From: Taeniopygia guttata
Lineage: Eukaryota; Chordata; Aves; Passeriformes; Estrildidae
Direction of reading: 5' to 3'
Assembly (NCBI RefSeq): GCF_048771995.1
Contig: NC_133050.1
Coordinates: 2,368,501-2,432,500 of the forward strand
DNA length: 64,000 bases
Each line of letters opens with the position of its first letter. The stretch's first letter is position 1. Of this stretch, positions 35,869 through 53,774 are shown one piece after another. A program made the translations under genes and the position numbers. Under the pieces are notes generated by a model. That model searched no databases, was not told the DNA's origin, and saw nothing but the letters and a program-made list of their open reading frames with translations.

Positions 35869-36143
35869 AAGAAGGGAGAGAGCCACATGCACACTTTGCT
35901 CCAGGGCCCTGGTAAGTCACAGGTCCACACATGCCCTGGCAATCAGAAGCAAGGAAACCCAGACTTTTTTCCCTGCCTGTATCAATGCACTGGGATTGTT
36001 GGGTGGGAACACGCAGCCCTTGTGCTGGAGCTGAGCTGCTCTGCCCAGCACTGGTGGCTGCCATCCGAGCTGGTTTTGCGTGTCCTGGTTCCCTGACAGC
36101 TGGGGCCCTGGGCAGAACCCTGACAGCCTGGTCTGACCCCCAG

Positions 36144-37300
36144 GGAAGGAGAAGGAGCCCTTGGAGAAGCTGTACCAGGTGGGGCTGCTGCTGCTGCTGG
36201 AGACAGCGACGACAACATCAAGGATGACAACCTCTTCCTCAACCTGGCCACTGGCAGCTGAAGATGATGGACTTGTGGCACCATCTTCAAAGCCAGGCTC
36301 CACAGCGAATTCGCAGATGAGTCCACAGCCGAGGAAATGCTCCCAGATTTGGGCATTGCTCAGACTGGCTGGGAACAAAAGTTTCTCCCTTTGCTGGGGC
36401 AGATGCAACTTCAGTCGGCTGCCCAGCTGCTTTTTGGCAGGGCTGGGGGCATGGGCTGGGGTGGATACAAGATGGGAGTTGGCTCCTGGCCCTGCCAACA
36501 GCCCCCAGCACCCAGCATGGCCTGGGCTGGGGCTGGGGCTGGGGCTGGGGCAGCCAGCCCGGCACAGAGAAACCCCCATGGCGGGAGCAGAGGTGGGACT
36601 GCAGAACCTGTGCAGGGGCTGCTTTGCTTTGCAGGCAAGGAAGGGCTTGGGCTGCTCCACTGCCCTTGTTTGCTTTGGGATCACCGTTATTTTGGGGGGC
36701 AGTGCAGGAGGGAAGAGAGAAAGTGTGGCCTTCTCTCCCCCATGGGTGGGATTTTCCCTAGCATGTAGGGGTTGGGCCTTGCTCAGACCTCTGACAGAGA
36801 TAAGAGTTTTTTTCTTGTTTCCCCCTGGCTCTAATCTCTTTTGAACAGTTTGTTGTTTGTTTTTCTAGAGGAAGCGTTCTATGTAAGGTCCAGTCGGGAT
36901 TGGGAAGTGCCTGGGAGCAGCTGCAGCGTGGATGGGCCGTGCCCTTGGAGAAGGCTGAGGGCATCGTTTGGGACCAGCTTTTCTCCCAGCGGAGGATGGC
37001 GTGAGGTGAGTCCCCGTCTGCTTGGCATGGTGGGATCAGAGCTTTTGGGAGACAGCAACAAGCACAAGGAGGCTCCTGCTCTGGGCAGCTGCTGAGGGGC
37101 TGGATGTGCTGTGGCTGGCTGCAGGCTGGGAATGTCCTGCCCTCCTGCTCTGCTCCCAAAGGCAGCAGTGATGGGCAGCTCTGGGCACAGCTCTGGGCAC
37201 GGCCAGCATGGCCTGGGCTCTGTGGGCAGCTGGGACAAGGGGACAGCAGCCTTCAGCTGACGGGGCTTTCTGGTTTCTCTCCTTGCAGCCGGGCTCTGCG
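36144..37300 (+). pseudogene. Second, heavily decayed PIM-like kinase
   Basis: At 36144 an exon starts like PIM exon 2 (GKEKEPLEKLYQVG) but jumps straight to sequence from after the catalytic loop (NIKDDNLFLNLATG). The glycine loop, VAIK and HRD parts are gone. The DFG region is frameshifted near 36262. A remnant of exon 5 (GIVWDQLFSQRRMA then TGA) lies near 36960-37007. The intron after it (to 37289) aligns to 35506-35761 of the first copy. It is therefore a tandem duplicate of the PIM gene with an internal deletion. Confidence 0.65.
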
Positions 37301-37439
37301 GGTGCTGAGGCTGCTCTGGGCTCTGCCAGGGCTCTGCTGGGCTCTGCCCCGGGCACAGCTGGGCTGGCTGTGCCCTCACATTGCTCTGACAGCTTTGCAT
37401 CAGACGAGCCTGTTGGAGCACAGTGCCTGAGCTTTCTGC

Positions 37440-45027
<7,588 letters not shown>

Positions 45028-45106
45028 GTAATTTAACTTTCTCACTAGTGTGACATGTCAAGGAATAGCCCTCATCTTGTTTAGCATTCATCATAGATTG
45101 GAAAAT

Positions 45107-45724
45107 TGTCGGAATCTGTGGGTATTGATGATTCCGAGATTGCAGAAAGTCTCTGTCTTTCTGCCCCGTTGCCAAAGCAGAAGCCATAATTCGTCTGTGC
45201 TGTTTTCAAGGTTGTTTATTCTGTTTATCTCTAACATGTTCTGCTGCCCTGCCGCAGCTCTGTCCTGCAGGGCAGCGTGTGGGGCTCTGCCCCCAGTGGG
45301 ATGTTACAAACATTATATACCAGAAACTACGTGTGCTATATTTACAATAATGTGCCAATATCTGTCACCTACGTTAAACAGCGTGTCCCCAGCCTGAACC
45401 AACAGAAAAATGCCAACACCACAGTGAAACATGGAGGGCATGAAGAAGGAGGAAAAGGACAAGACACACCCAATTCCTCCATCTTGTCCCCTTTGAACCC
45501 CTAATCTAGAAACCTAAAATTTTACTTTTGCACCCGTGTCACACTTAATTATTACTCTTATCAAACACTCAGAGCTTGTAATTCATCCTGTAGGATTGAA
45601 AACTCCTCTCCATGGACAGAGATCACAGACAGTGTCTCTGGGGGCTCTGTCCAGGGGGGTTCCTGACCCCTGCCAGGGTCCCAGACCTGCCAGGGCAGCC
45701 AGAGGGAAGCCCTGGATTACCACA
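45107..45724 (-). mobile_element. LTR, inverted copy of the LTR at 51.8-52.4 kb
   Basis: On the minus strand it runs TGTGGTAATCCAGGG to CAGATTCCGACA and matches 51789-52413 on the opposite strand along its whole length. No primer site or polypurine tract adjoins it and the flanks differ (GAAAAT and GACTTG), so it is a solo LTR without a visible target duplication. Confidence 0.75.
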
Positions 45725-45775
45725 GACTTGATGCTCTCCAAGGTCTTTTCCAGCCTAGTTGATTCTCTGTTGATT

Positions 45776-46405
45776 GTGACACTGCAGGGCCCTGGGGAAG
45801 CAAGGGGCCTTTGTGGCACTGTGGGGTCTGGTGGCACTCAGAGGACCATGGTGACACTGTGTACGACATGGCACCACAGAGCCAAGGGCCATTGTGACAC
45901 TGTGGGGCTGAATGGGAGCAAGGATTGTGACAGTCTGGGTCCTGGTGGAACCACAGAGGCCACTGTGCCACTGCAGGGCCTTGTGGAACCATGCAGAGCA
46001 TTCTGACAGAGCAGGACCTTGTGTCACCATGGGGCCATGGTGACACTGCAGGACCCCATGGAACCAAGGGGCCAATGCTGCTCCTCAGGGACTCATGGAA
46101 TGAAGGAAACATGTTTGACACCGTGGTGTCCCTTGTTACCAAGAGGCCATTGTGACACTGTGGGACCAAGGAGAGCATTGCTGCCCTGCCAGACCTCATG
46201 GAACCAAGGATCCATGGTGACACTGCAGGGCCTTGGGGACCACGGTGACATTGTGACACTGCGGGGCCCAAGGATCCAAGGGACTTTGTGACACCACGGG
46301 GTCCCATGGAACCAAAGGGACATTGTGACACTGGGAGGCCTCATGGAATCATGGAGACCATTGGGACACTCTGAGGCCACATGGAACCGTGGTGACACCA
46401 AGTTG
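45776..46405 (+). repeat. Degenerate 37-bp minisatellite, array A
   Basis: About 17 units follow a pattern like TTGTGACACTG, GGGGCC, ATGGAACCAAGG, spaced 33-41 bases apart. The array ends at GGTGACACCAAGTTG, which reads as the DTKL of the CR1 that follows. Confidence 0.8.
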
Positions 46406-47275
46406 TCTGGGAGTGCTGATCTTCTGGAGAGTAAGAGGGCTCTGCACAGGGACTGGACAGGCTGGATCCAGGGCCCAAACCCAACAAGGTGAGGTTTAAC
46501 AAATCCAAGTGCCGGGTCCTGCACTTTGGCCACAACAACCCCTGCAGTACTACAGGCTGGGGACAGAGGGACTGGACAGCAGCCAGGCAGAAAGGGACCT
46601 GCAGGGACTGATGGACAGCAGGCTGGACATGAGCCAGCAGTGTGCCCAGGTGGCCAAGAAGGCCAATGGCTCCTGGCCTGGATCAGGAATGGTGTGGCCA
46701 GCAGGAGCAGGGCAGTGATTCTTCCCCTGTGCTCAGCGCTGGTTTGGCAGCACCTCGAGTGCTGTGTCCAGTTCTGGCCCCTCCATTTGGAAAGGACATG
46801 GAGGGGCTGGAACATGTCCAGAGAAGGGCAACAAGGCTGGTGAGTGGCTTGGAACACAAGCCCTATGAGGAATGACTGAGGGAGCTGGGGTTGTTTAGCC
46901 TGGAGAAGAGGAGACTCAGATGTGACCTTATCACCCTCTGCAATTTCCTGAAAGGTGGCTGTGGTCAGCTGGGGGTCGGTCTCTTTCTCCAGCCAACAAC
47001 TGACAGAACAAGAGGACACGGTCTTAAACTGCACCAAGGGAAATACAGGTTGAATATTAGGAAAAAGTTTTTACGGAAAGGTTGATGAAGTATTGGATTG
47101 GTTTGCCCAGGGAGGTGGTAAAGTCACCTTCCCTGGATGTGTTTGAAAAAAGATTAGATGTGGCACTCGGTGCTATGCTTTAGTTGAGGTGGTGTTAGGG
47201 CATGGGTTAGACTCAATGATCTTGAAGGTCTCTTCCAACCCAGTAATTCTGTGATTCTGTGATTCTGTGACTCGA
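46406..47275 (+). mobile_element. CR1 LINE 3' portion
   Basis: The plus strand encodes the end of CR1 ORF2 ([20 protein letters not shown]) and continues through the 3' UTR to an ATTCTGTG repeat end at 47250-47275. Frames are broken, so it is a dead, truncated copy. Confidence 0.8.
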
Positions 47276-47394
47276 TGATCCCAATAGGTCGCTCCCAGCT
47301 CAGCCCCTTCTGCAATTCTCACCCTTTGGCTCAGCCTTTGTGTCCCCTCGAGGTGCTGGCAGAGCTGTTGGGGACATGGCAGGAGCAGGGCAGC

Positions 47395-47990
47395 CCCAGT
47401 GTTCCCCTGTCTGTGACATCTCAGCAGTGACAGCCCCAGCGTTCCCTGTCTGTGACACTCCAGCAGTGACAGCCCCAGCGTTCCCCTGTCTGTGACACCC
47501 CAGCAGTGACAGCCCCAGCGTTCCCTGTCTGTGACACCCCAGCAGTGACAGCCCCAGTGTTCCCCCTCTGTGACACCCCAGTGGTGACAGCCCCAGTGTT
47601 CCCCTGTCTGTGACACCCCAACGGTGACAGCCCCAGTGTTCCCATCAGTGACACCCCAGCGGGTGACAGCCCCAGTGTTCCCCTGTCTGTGACATCTCAG
47701 TGGTGACAGCCCCAGCGTTCCGTGTCTGTGACACCCCAATGGTGACAGCCCCAGCGTTCCCCTGTCTGTGACAACTCAGCAGTGACAGCCCCAGCGTTCC
47801 CCTGTCTGTGACACCCCAGAGGTGACAGCCCCAGCGTTCCCTGTCTATGACACCCCAGCAGTGACAGCCCCAGTGTTCCCCTGTCTGTGACACCCCAGCG
47901 GTGACAGCCCCAGTGTTTCCCTTTCTGTGACACCCCAGCAGTGACAGCCCCAGTGTTCCCCTGTCTGTGACACCCCAGTGGTGACAGACA
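47395..47990 (+). repeat. 40-bp minisatellite, about 15 units
   Basis: The unit is roughly CAGCCCCAGTGTTCCCCTGT then CTGTGACACCCCAGCAGTGA. Copies are 85-95 percent alike by eye. On the minus strand it yields a periodic Cys/His/Gly/Trp peptide in shifting frames, which is a by-product. Confidence 0.9.
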
Positions 47991-48029
47991 AGTGTCAGAC
48001 ACTGTTACAGAGCTCTGCCCAGAGCTGAC

Positions 48030-48235
48030 AGGGGGAATTGATTAAAAAACAAAACAAAACAAAACAAAACCAAAACAACCCAAACAAAACCATACTAAAA
48101 TTAAAAAAAAACACCTCCCAATAAAACCCCCAACAAATAATAATAAAAAAAAAACCTAACCAAAAAAACCCCAAACAAACCAAAACAAAATACAGAAAAA
48201 AACCCCAACCAAACAAAATATCAAAACAAGAAAAA
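48030..48235 (+). repeat. A-rich low-complexity tract
   Basis: It consists of runs of AAAAC and AAAACC with few G or T bases. Confidence 0.9.
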
Positions 48236-48479
48236 GAGAACTGCCAATCAGCAGAGTTGTTCCATCCTTCACTTGTAACATCGGCACTCACACAAGATTC
48301 ATTGGGCACATTTGCAGGAAAAGCTGGTTTAGGACAGGCTCTCAGCAGAACAGTTCTCAGCTGAGCCAAAAGGCCCCTGTGGCAGCTGCAGGGCCGTTGG
48401 CAATGCAGAGCCTCAGGCCAGAGGGGAGAAAAGGGCTCTGAGCTCCCCTGCCCTGACACTGAACCCTGCAGGGCTGCAG

Positions 48480-49130
48480 GTGCGGGGCGGGCAGGGCTGG
48501 GAGGGGGCACAGCCCGGGGGTCCCGCAGAGCCTCCCTGCTCCAGAGCCGCAGCTGCGGCAATGGGACAGCTGCCGGGATCTGTGTGCCAGGGACGAGCCG
48601 CAGGCGGGGGTGCCGAGGGCTGGGCTGGAGCAGCTTTTTGTCCCGGTGCGGGGCCATTGCCGCGGGGTTGGGGTCCCTGGGAAGGCGCAGGAGCACAGCG
48701 GGGCAGGGTTGGTTTGTGGATTTGTGGTTGCGATGTTTTGTTGGCGGCCCCGGGCGGGCTGTGCGAGCCGGGAGCGGCCGGCCGGGCCCGCAGCCGGCGC
48801 TGGGGCCGGGAGCCCCCGGGCAGAGCTCTGTGCTCGGGGCCGAGCCCCGGGCGGCCGCTCAGAGGCAGCCCCGGCTGCGGGGGTCCCCGAGGGTCCCCGG
48901 GCAGGGGGCGGCGGGGGCTGCCGGAGCTCTGTGCCCGGGGCTGGGCGCGGCTGCCCAGGGAGCGGAGGGTGCAGGGTCCCCCCGTGCTGGGGCTGGCTCT
49001 GCCCGGCCCAGGGGCTGCGCTGTCAGCCCGGAGCCGCGTGGGGATCGCTCGCTACCGGCAGGGCTGGCAGGGAAACCGGCAATGGGGGGAGCACAGACGG
49101 GCAATACGAGAGCTGGGCTGTTCCAGAAGC
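48480..49130 (+). promoter_or_regulatory. CpG-rich block, likely zinc-finger gene promoter
   Basis: This block is strongly G+C- and CpG-rich, in contrast with the A-rich tract before it, and it lies 450 bases before the first zinc-finger coding exon. No TATA box was seen. Its promoter role is inferred from position. Confidence 0.5.
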
Positions 49131-49580
49131 CTGGAGGTGTTGGGAGCATGGACAGGGGGCACCCATGGATACCCCGGGACCCTGAAACAGGGACCCCGGG
49201 CAGTGCTGACCCCTGGGACGCCTGTGATGCCAAAGTGGTGAGCCCAGAGAAGGGGAACCTGTGGCATTGCCAGGAGCCCCAGCAGCCCAGAGAGGGGGAG
49301 CACCAATGCAAACTTGACCCGCAGCAGCCCAGACAGGGTGGGGGTCTCCAGGAGCCCAAAGTGGAGAGGCCAGAGAGGGGAAACTCAGGGTTTGGGTTTT
49401 GCTGAATCTTGGTTGTTTGTATATTTTGGGGGACTGAATCTTGGTGTTTTTGAGGTTTTTATGGAGCTCAGATGGCCACTGACTTTTAGAGATGGACTTG
49501 GGCAGTAGGAACTTCTGACACAATGTGCCCATACATTGTTTTCCCCAAACCAGGATTTCTTATTCCCAAACCTTGGCTGG

Positions 49581-50487
49581 ATGGAGAAGAAGTCTGCGAG
49601 GAAGAGGAAGACTCCCCAGGTCACCCAGGCAGGTGAGGAGGAAGTCAGTGCCCCTTTACCCTCTCTCCTGCTCCATCTCCCAGCCCAGCGCAGCTCCTGG
49701 CTGCAGGACAACCCCATGCTGACATCGTCATGTGGGGGGCACACTGGGGGGGATCTCCTTCCCCTTTCCTGTGGCACAGAGACAAATCCCATCCTCTCCT
49801 TGTCCTTCCTCCCCAGACAAGGACCTGAGGATGGAGAGCAGGGAGGACAAATCCCCAGGACAGAACCTTGTGGAAGAGGCTGTTTTGCATGACTCCAGGG
49901 CACAGGAATCCAATGGGGAGGAAAAGCCCTGGAGATCCCACAGGAGGAGGGGCTGCAAACCCAGCCCAGGGTGCTCTGAGGAGGAAGGACCCACCCTGTG
50001 CCAGGAAGGTGGACAGAGCTCCAGCCAGAGCTCAGAGCTGAAGGTCCATGAGCCGGTTCACCATGGGGAGAAGCCCTACAAGTGCTTGGAGTGTGGGAAG
50101 AGCTTCAGGCAGAGCAACACCCTAATCTCCCACCAGATGATCCACACTGGGGAATGGCCCTACGAGTGTGGGGAGTGTGGGAAGGGCTTCAGCTGCAGCT
50201 CAGAACTCATCAGGCACCAACGCATCCACACTGGGGAGAGGCCCTACGAGTGTCCCCAGTGTGGGAAGAGGTTTCAGACCAGCTCCAGTGTCCTCCTGCA
50301 TGAGCGGGTCCACACCGAGGAGAGGCCCTTCTGCTGCCCCAACTGTGGGAAGGGCTTCAAGCAAAACTCCCACCTCACTGTGCACCGGCGCATCCACACT
50401 GGGGAGAGGCCCTACGAGTGTTCCCAGTGTGGGAAGAGCTTCACCCAGAGCTCTCACTTGACCAAACACCAACGGAGCCACCGGTGA
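49581..50487 (+). CDS. C2H2 zinc-finger protein, five fingers
   Basis: This is a probable DNA-binding transcription factor in the nucleus. Two exons join in phase: 49581-49632 and 49817-50487, giving 240 residues from ATG at 49581. An in-frame ATG at 49536 would add 15 residues, and the frame may come from a further 5' exon. The N-terminal part is acidic and basic without a KRAB or SCAN box and resembles the lead-in of passerine zinc-finger families. Five fingers follow with standard TGE(R/K)P linkers, starting YKCLEC, YECGEC, YECPQC, FCCPNC and YECSQC; the last ends HQRSHR. Just after the TGA at 50485 a sixth finger (CECPNCRRSFMHRSSFIPH) continues in the same frame and ends at a second TGA. 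The protein is therefore shortened relative to an ancestor. Confidence 0.75.
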
Positions 50488-50740
50488 CGGAAGCCCTGTG
50501 AGTGCCCCAACTGCCGGAGGAGCTTCATGCACCGCTCCAGCTTCATCCCCCATTGAAGAACCCACATTGGGAAGAGCCCTGGTGATCCCTGTTACCTGTG
50601 ATCCATGCTGGGAAGACACCTGTACCTTCTCCTGCCCCTGCCAATGACCTGATGTGGGATTGAAGAACATGAGGGTGTGGCCATGGCCCTGTCACTACAT
50701 TCACTCCCACCTCAGGTCATTGCCAGGGGCAGGAAAGGGA

Positions 50741-50766
50741 CTCTCTCTCTCTCTCTCTCTCTCTCC
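50741..50766 (+). repeat. (CT)n microsatellite
   Basis: About 12 CT units lie in the 3' region of the zinc-finger gene. Confidence 0.95.
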
Positions 50767-51129
50767 CTGAGAAGGGTGTCCTTTCCAGGCAGGAGGAGAC
50801 GCGTGGCCAGGAAGGTACAATTGATGGTGATGTAATTTCCCCTGTAAATAGTTTTTCTTATCCCTTCTGTTGTCAATATTTTTTCTATTCCTGTTTGTTC
50901 CTTATCTCGTTGCTGTTCCCAGTAAATTGTTCTTATCCCAGCCTGGGATCTTTCCATTTTTTTCCTTCAGTGGAAGGTGGGAGGGCAGCGAGAGGCAGCG
51001 CGGTTTTAGCAGGAGCAGGAAATTGGGGAATCCCATTCCTGAATCCCGGCCTGTGGAAACCGAGCATCCCAGCTGGTGCCAGCCCTGGTGGCCATGGCAG
51101 CAGCCCTGGGAGCGGGTCCCTGGCTGGGG

Positions 51130-51435
51130 CTGAGGGAACCTCTTCACTCTGGTGCCCAGGGACAGGAGTGCAGGGAGCGGCTGCAGCTGAGTCGGGGCAG
51201 GCTGAGGTTGGATCTCAGGGAAAGGTTTTTGCCCAGAGGCTGCTGGGGCACTGCCCAGGCTCCCCAGGGAAGGGTCACAGCTCCAGGGCTCTCTGAGCTC
51301 CAGCAGCGTTTGGACAGCGCTGCCAGGCCCAGGCTGGCAGTGTTGGGGTGTCCTGTGCAGGGCCAGCAGCTGGACTCGAGGATCCTGATGGGTCCCTCCC
51401 AGCTCAGCCAATTCTGTGGTTCTGGGATCCCATGA
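51130..51435 (+). mobile_element. CR1 LINE 3' end fragment
   Basis: The sequence follows the CR1 terminal region (GGTTTTTGCCCAGAGGCTGC, then GATGGGTCCCTCCCAGCTCA) and ends in ATTCTGTGGTTCTGGG, an altered CR1 end repeat. Confidence 0.7.
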
Positions 51436-51458
51436 CCCTGGGAATGGGAGTGCCAATG

Positions 51459-51776
51459 GTTGCCATGGAAACGGGCTCTGGCTGCAGGCCTGAGCTGGTG
51501 TCCATGGCAACCACCCCTGGCATGGGGTGTCCATGGAGCTGCCCAGGGACTGACCATAGCAACAGGGGCTGGGGAAGGTTGCCATGGAAACTGACCATAG
51601 CAACAGGGGGCTGGTGCTGGTTGCCATGGAAACTGACCATAGCAACAGGGGCTGGTGATGGTTGCCATGGAAACTGACCATAGCAACAGGGTCTGGGGAA
51701 GGTTGCCATGGAAACTAACCACAGCAACAGGGGCTGGGGATGGTTGCCATGGAAACTGACCATAGCAATGGGTCCT
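51459..51776 (+). repeat. 41-bp minisatellite carrying RFX X-boxes
   Basis: GTTGCCATGGAAAC occurs at 51459, 51578, 51620, 51661, 51702 and 51743, the last five at 41-42 base spacing. Each fits the RFX consensus GTHNYYATRRNAAC exactly. Between them CCATAGCAAC adds a half-site-like block. A variant GTGTCCATGGCAAC lies near 51499. Confidence 0.9.
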
Positions 51777-51788
51777 GATGAGGTTTGC

Positions 51789-52413
51789 TGTGGTAATCCA
51801 GGGCATCCCTCTGGCTGCCCTGGCAGGTCTGGGACCCTGGCAAGGGGGTCAGGAACCCCCCTGCACAGAGCCCCCAGAGACACTGTCTGTGATCTCTGTC
51901 CATGGAGAGGAGTTTTCAATCTTACAGGATGAATTACAAGCTCTGAATGTTTGATATGAGTAATAATTAGTGTGACATGGGTGCAAAAGTAGAATTTTAG
52001 GATTCTAGGTAAGGGGTTCAAAGGCGGCAAGATGGAGGAAATCGTGTGTGTCCTATCCTTTTTTGTCTTCTTCATGCCTTTCATGTTTCACTGCAGTGTT
52101 GGCATTTTTCTGTTGGTTTAGGCTGGGGACACACTGTTCAACAGAGGTGGTAGGTATTGGCACATTATTGTAAATATAGCACAGGTAGTTTCTGGTATAT
52201 AATGTTTGTAACTTCCCACTGAGGGGCAGAGCCCTGCATGCTGCCCCGCAAGAAAGGCCTACTGCAGGTCAGACAGAACATGTTATAGATAAGCAAGAAT
52301 AAACAACCTTGAAAACCAGCACAGATTAATTATGGCTTCTTCTTTGGCAGCGGGGCTCAAAGACAAGGACTTTCTACAATTTTGTGATCATTTAAATACT
52401 ACAGATTCTGACA
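51789..52413 (+). mobile_element. LTR, plus strand, with tRNA-Asn-like primer site beyond it
   Basis: It begins TGTGGTAATCCAGGGC and ends CAGATTCTGACA, 625 bases, the inverted partner of 45107-45724. Four bases after its end lies sequence complementary to tRNA-Asn, the place of a primer site. This suggests a 5' LTR whose interior has been lost. Confidence 0.75.
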
Positions 52414-52417
52414 TAAA

Positions 52418-52462
52418 TGGCATCCCTCAGTGGGCTCGAACCACCAACCTTTCAGTTAAGAG
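52418..52462 (-). other. tRNA-Asn 3'-half sequence next to an LTR
   Basis: On the minus strand this reads like tRNA-Asn(GTT) from the anticodon loop through the T-arm (GGTTGGTGGTTCGAGCCCAC) to a final CCA-equivalent. About 40 of 45 bases agree with the tRNA as I recall it. It is far longer than an 18-base primer site. A weak resemblance to the 5' half continues to about 52490, so a decayed tRNA pseudogene is an alternative. Confidence 0.6.
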
Positions 52463-52857
52463 ATGACAGTTTGCCTGCTAATAATCAGATTTTTTGACAG
52501 GCCCTCAGAGGGGTTTCATGGGGACTTTCTAAGTGTCCCCAGGCTGCCAAAGAGCCGGGATGTCACAGGCACTCACAGGGGCTCCTGTCATGGGCACACT
52601 GGGAGCTTTAGCCAAAGTTTATTAGAGAAGCTCCTGTCAGGTCAGGAGGCACAGAAAGGACCCCCAATAGCCCCTATAGATCCCCAAATACCTCCAAGGA
52701 CCGCCAGCCTTTCTAAGCCTCTTTTTGTGAGAGGAGCCTTGGAGCAGCAGGTTCCAATCCCTACCCCTGACATTTCAAGAGCTTGTATGTAAACAATTAT
52801 AAAGGTGGAATTAAAACTTTATACAATTCTCCCTTAGCATTAGGAATTATAAACCAG
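52463..52857. other. Unassigned sequence between two LTRs
   Basis: No coding remnant is visible. It may be worn leader sequence of the element at 51.8 kb, followed by unrelated DNA. Confidence 0.35.
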
Positions 52858-53278
52858 TGTTGGGGGTTGGGTTTTTCCTTTCTGTTTGTTCCTTATCATT
52901 GGCTGATGTTTATCGGCTGATCCCTTATTTTGGGAGGAGCTGCTGCTCTTGGAGATGGGAGTTTCCACTGCTGCTGCCAGAGCCCGGGCCAGAGCTGTTT
53001 CTTCTGTCCTGGGATGAGCCTCTGCTCGTGAGAACAGCCACTAAACTGGGACCTTATTTACACCTGCCCCACTAAAAGAGAGACCTATCCCTGTCTGCTC
53101 GGGTGTCCAGGATCCTGAGCTGGGCTCTCCCTGCCCTGCTTGGAGCCCCTCACCCCCTGCCTGCCGAGACATCCTGCCAGCCCAGCTTGCTGCTTTCCAA
53201 GAGTCCTGCTGGAGGCACCTCCACAGGAAGCTTTTTTCCACCTTCCCTAGCAGACACCTGTCTTGCAAACCAAGACCA
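52858..53278 (+). mobile_element. ERVK-type LTR with tRNA-Lys primer site
   Basis: The start TGTTGGGGGTTGGG and the end near CAAGACCA are followed at 53283 by TGGCGCCCAATGTGCAGC. This matches the tRNA-Lys(1,2) primer site at about 15 of 18 positions. The LTR ends are approximate. Confidence 0.6.
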
Positions 53279-53300
53279 ATTTTGGCGCCCAATGTGCAGC

Positions 53301-53774
53301 CCAAGGGCATAAAGAGGAAAATGGTGAAATGAAAATAACAATTCTTGAGTAACATAATCTTTTTTTTTTTTGTGTGTGCTGGGTATAGAAACCTTTTTAG
53401 GTGTCACCAAGGGGTCTAGCCTTCCCTGGTTTGGGTGGCACGTTGTTGTGGCTACATTTTTCCCATCCTATAACTGTGGCTAATGTGGCTGCTATCCAAT
53501 TTGTTTTATGGGTTAATATGGTGAGGAATTTATGGATTTTTAATTTCCACTGGATGGTGGGCACATGGATTTGAGGCTACCACACACTAACTGTATGTGT
53601 TTGGAATTACTTTAATAATGGTACCTACTGTGAGGAAATGACACCAGGGGAAGTTTTCTCCCAACTCCTCAGCCAGCTCTTTGGGTCTACAGTGGCTGGT
53701 GTTCCTGCTATGCCTGTTAAGCCTATTCTGTTCAGCTGTCAGAGGTAAGGGAAGATTGACTTAGATAACTATCG
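53301..53774 (+). other. Leader/internal remnant of the ERVK-type element
   Basis: Non-coding sequence follows the primer site. It contains a T-run at 53360 and no gag frame that I could read. Confidence 0.4.

Noticed and set aside
47395-47990. Possible CRISPR-like array
   Set aside because: There are no unique spacers, the units are contiguous, and the genome is a vertebrate one. It is a minisatellite.
47173-48002. Periodic Cys/His/Gly/Trp peptides on the minus strand
   Set aside because: They are translations of the 40-bp minisatellite and change frame from unit to unit, so they are not a repeat protein gene.
49052-49532. Minus-strand frames opposite the zinc-finger 5' region
   Set aside because: No domain or splice structure is visible, and the coding strand is plus.
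51404-52084. Minus-strand frame of 226 codons over the X-box minisatellite
   Set aside because: A near-periodic Ser/Pro/Trp-rich peptide comes from the 41-bp repeat and the adjoining LTR; no gene evidence exists.
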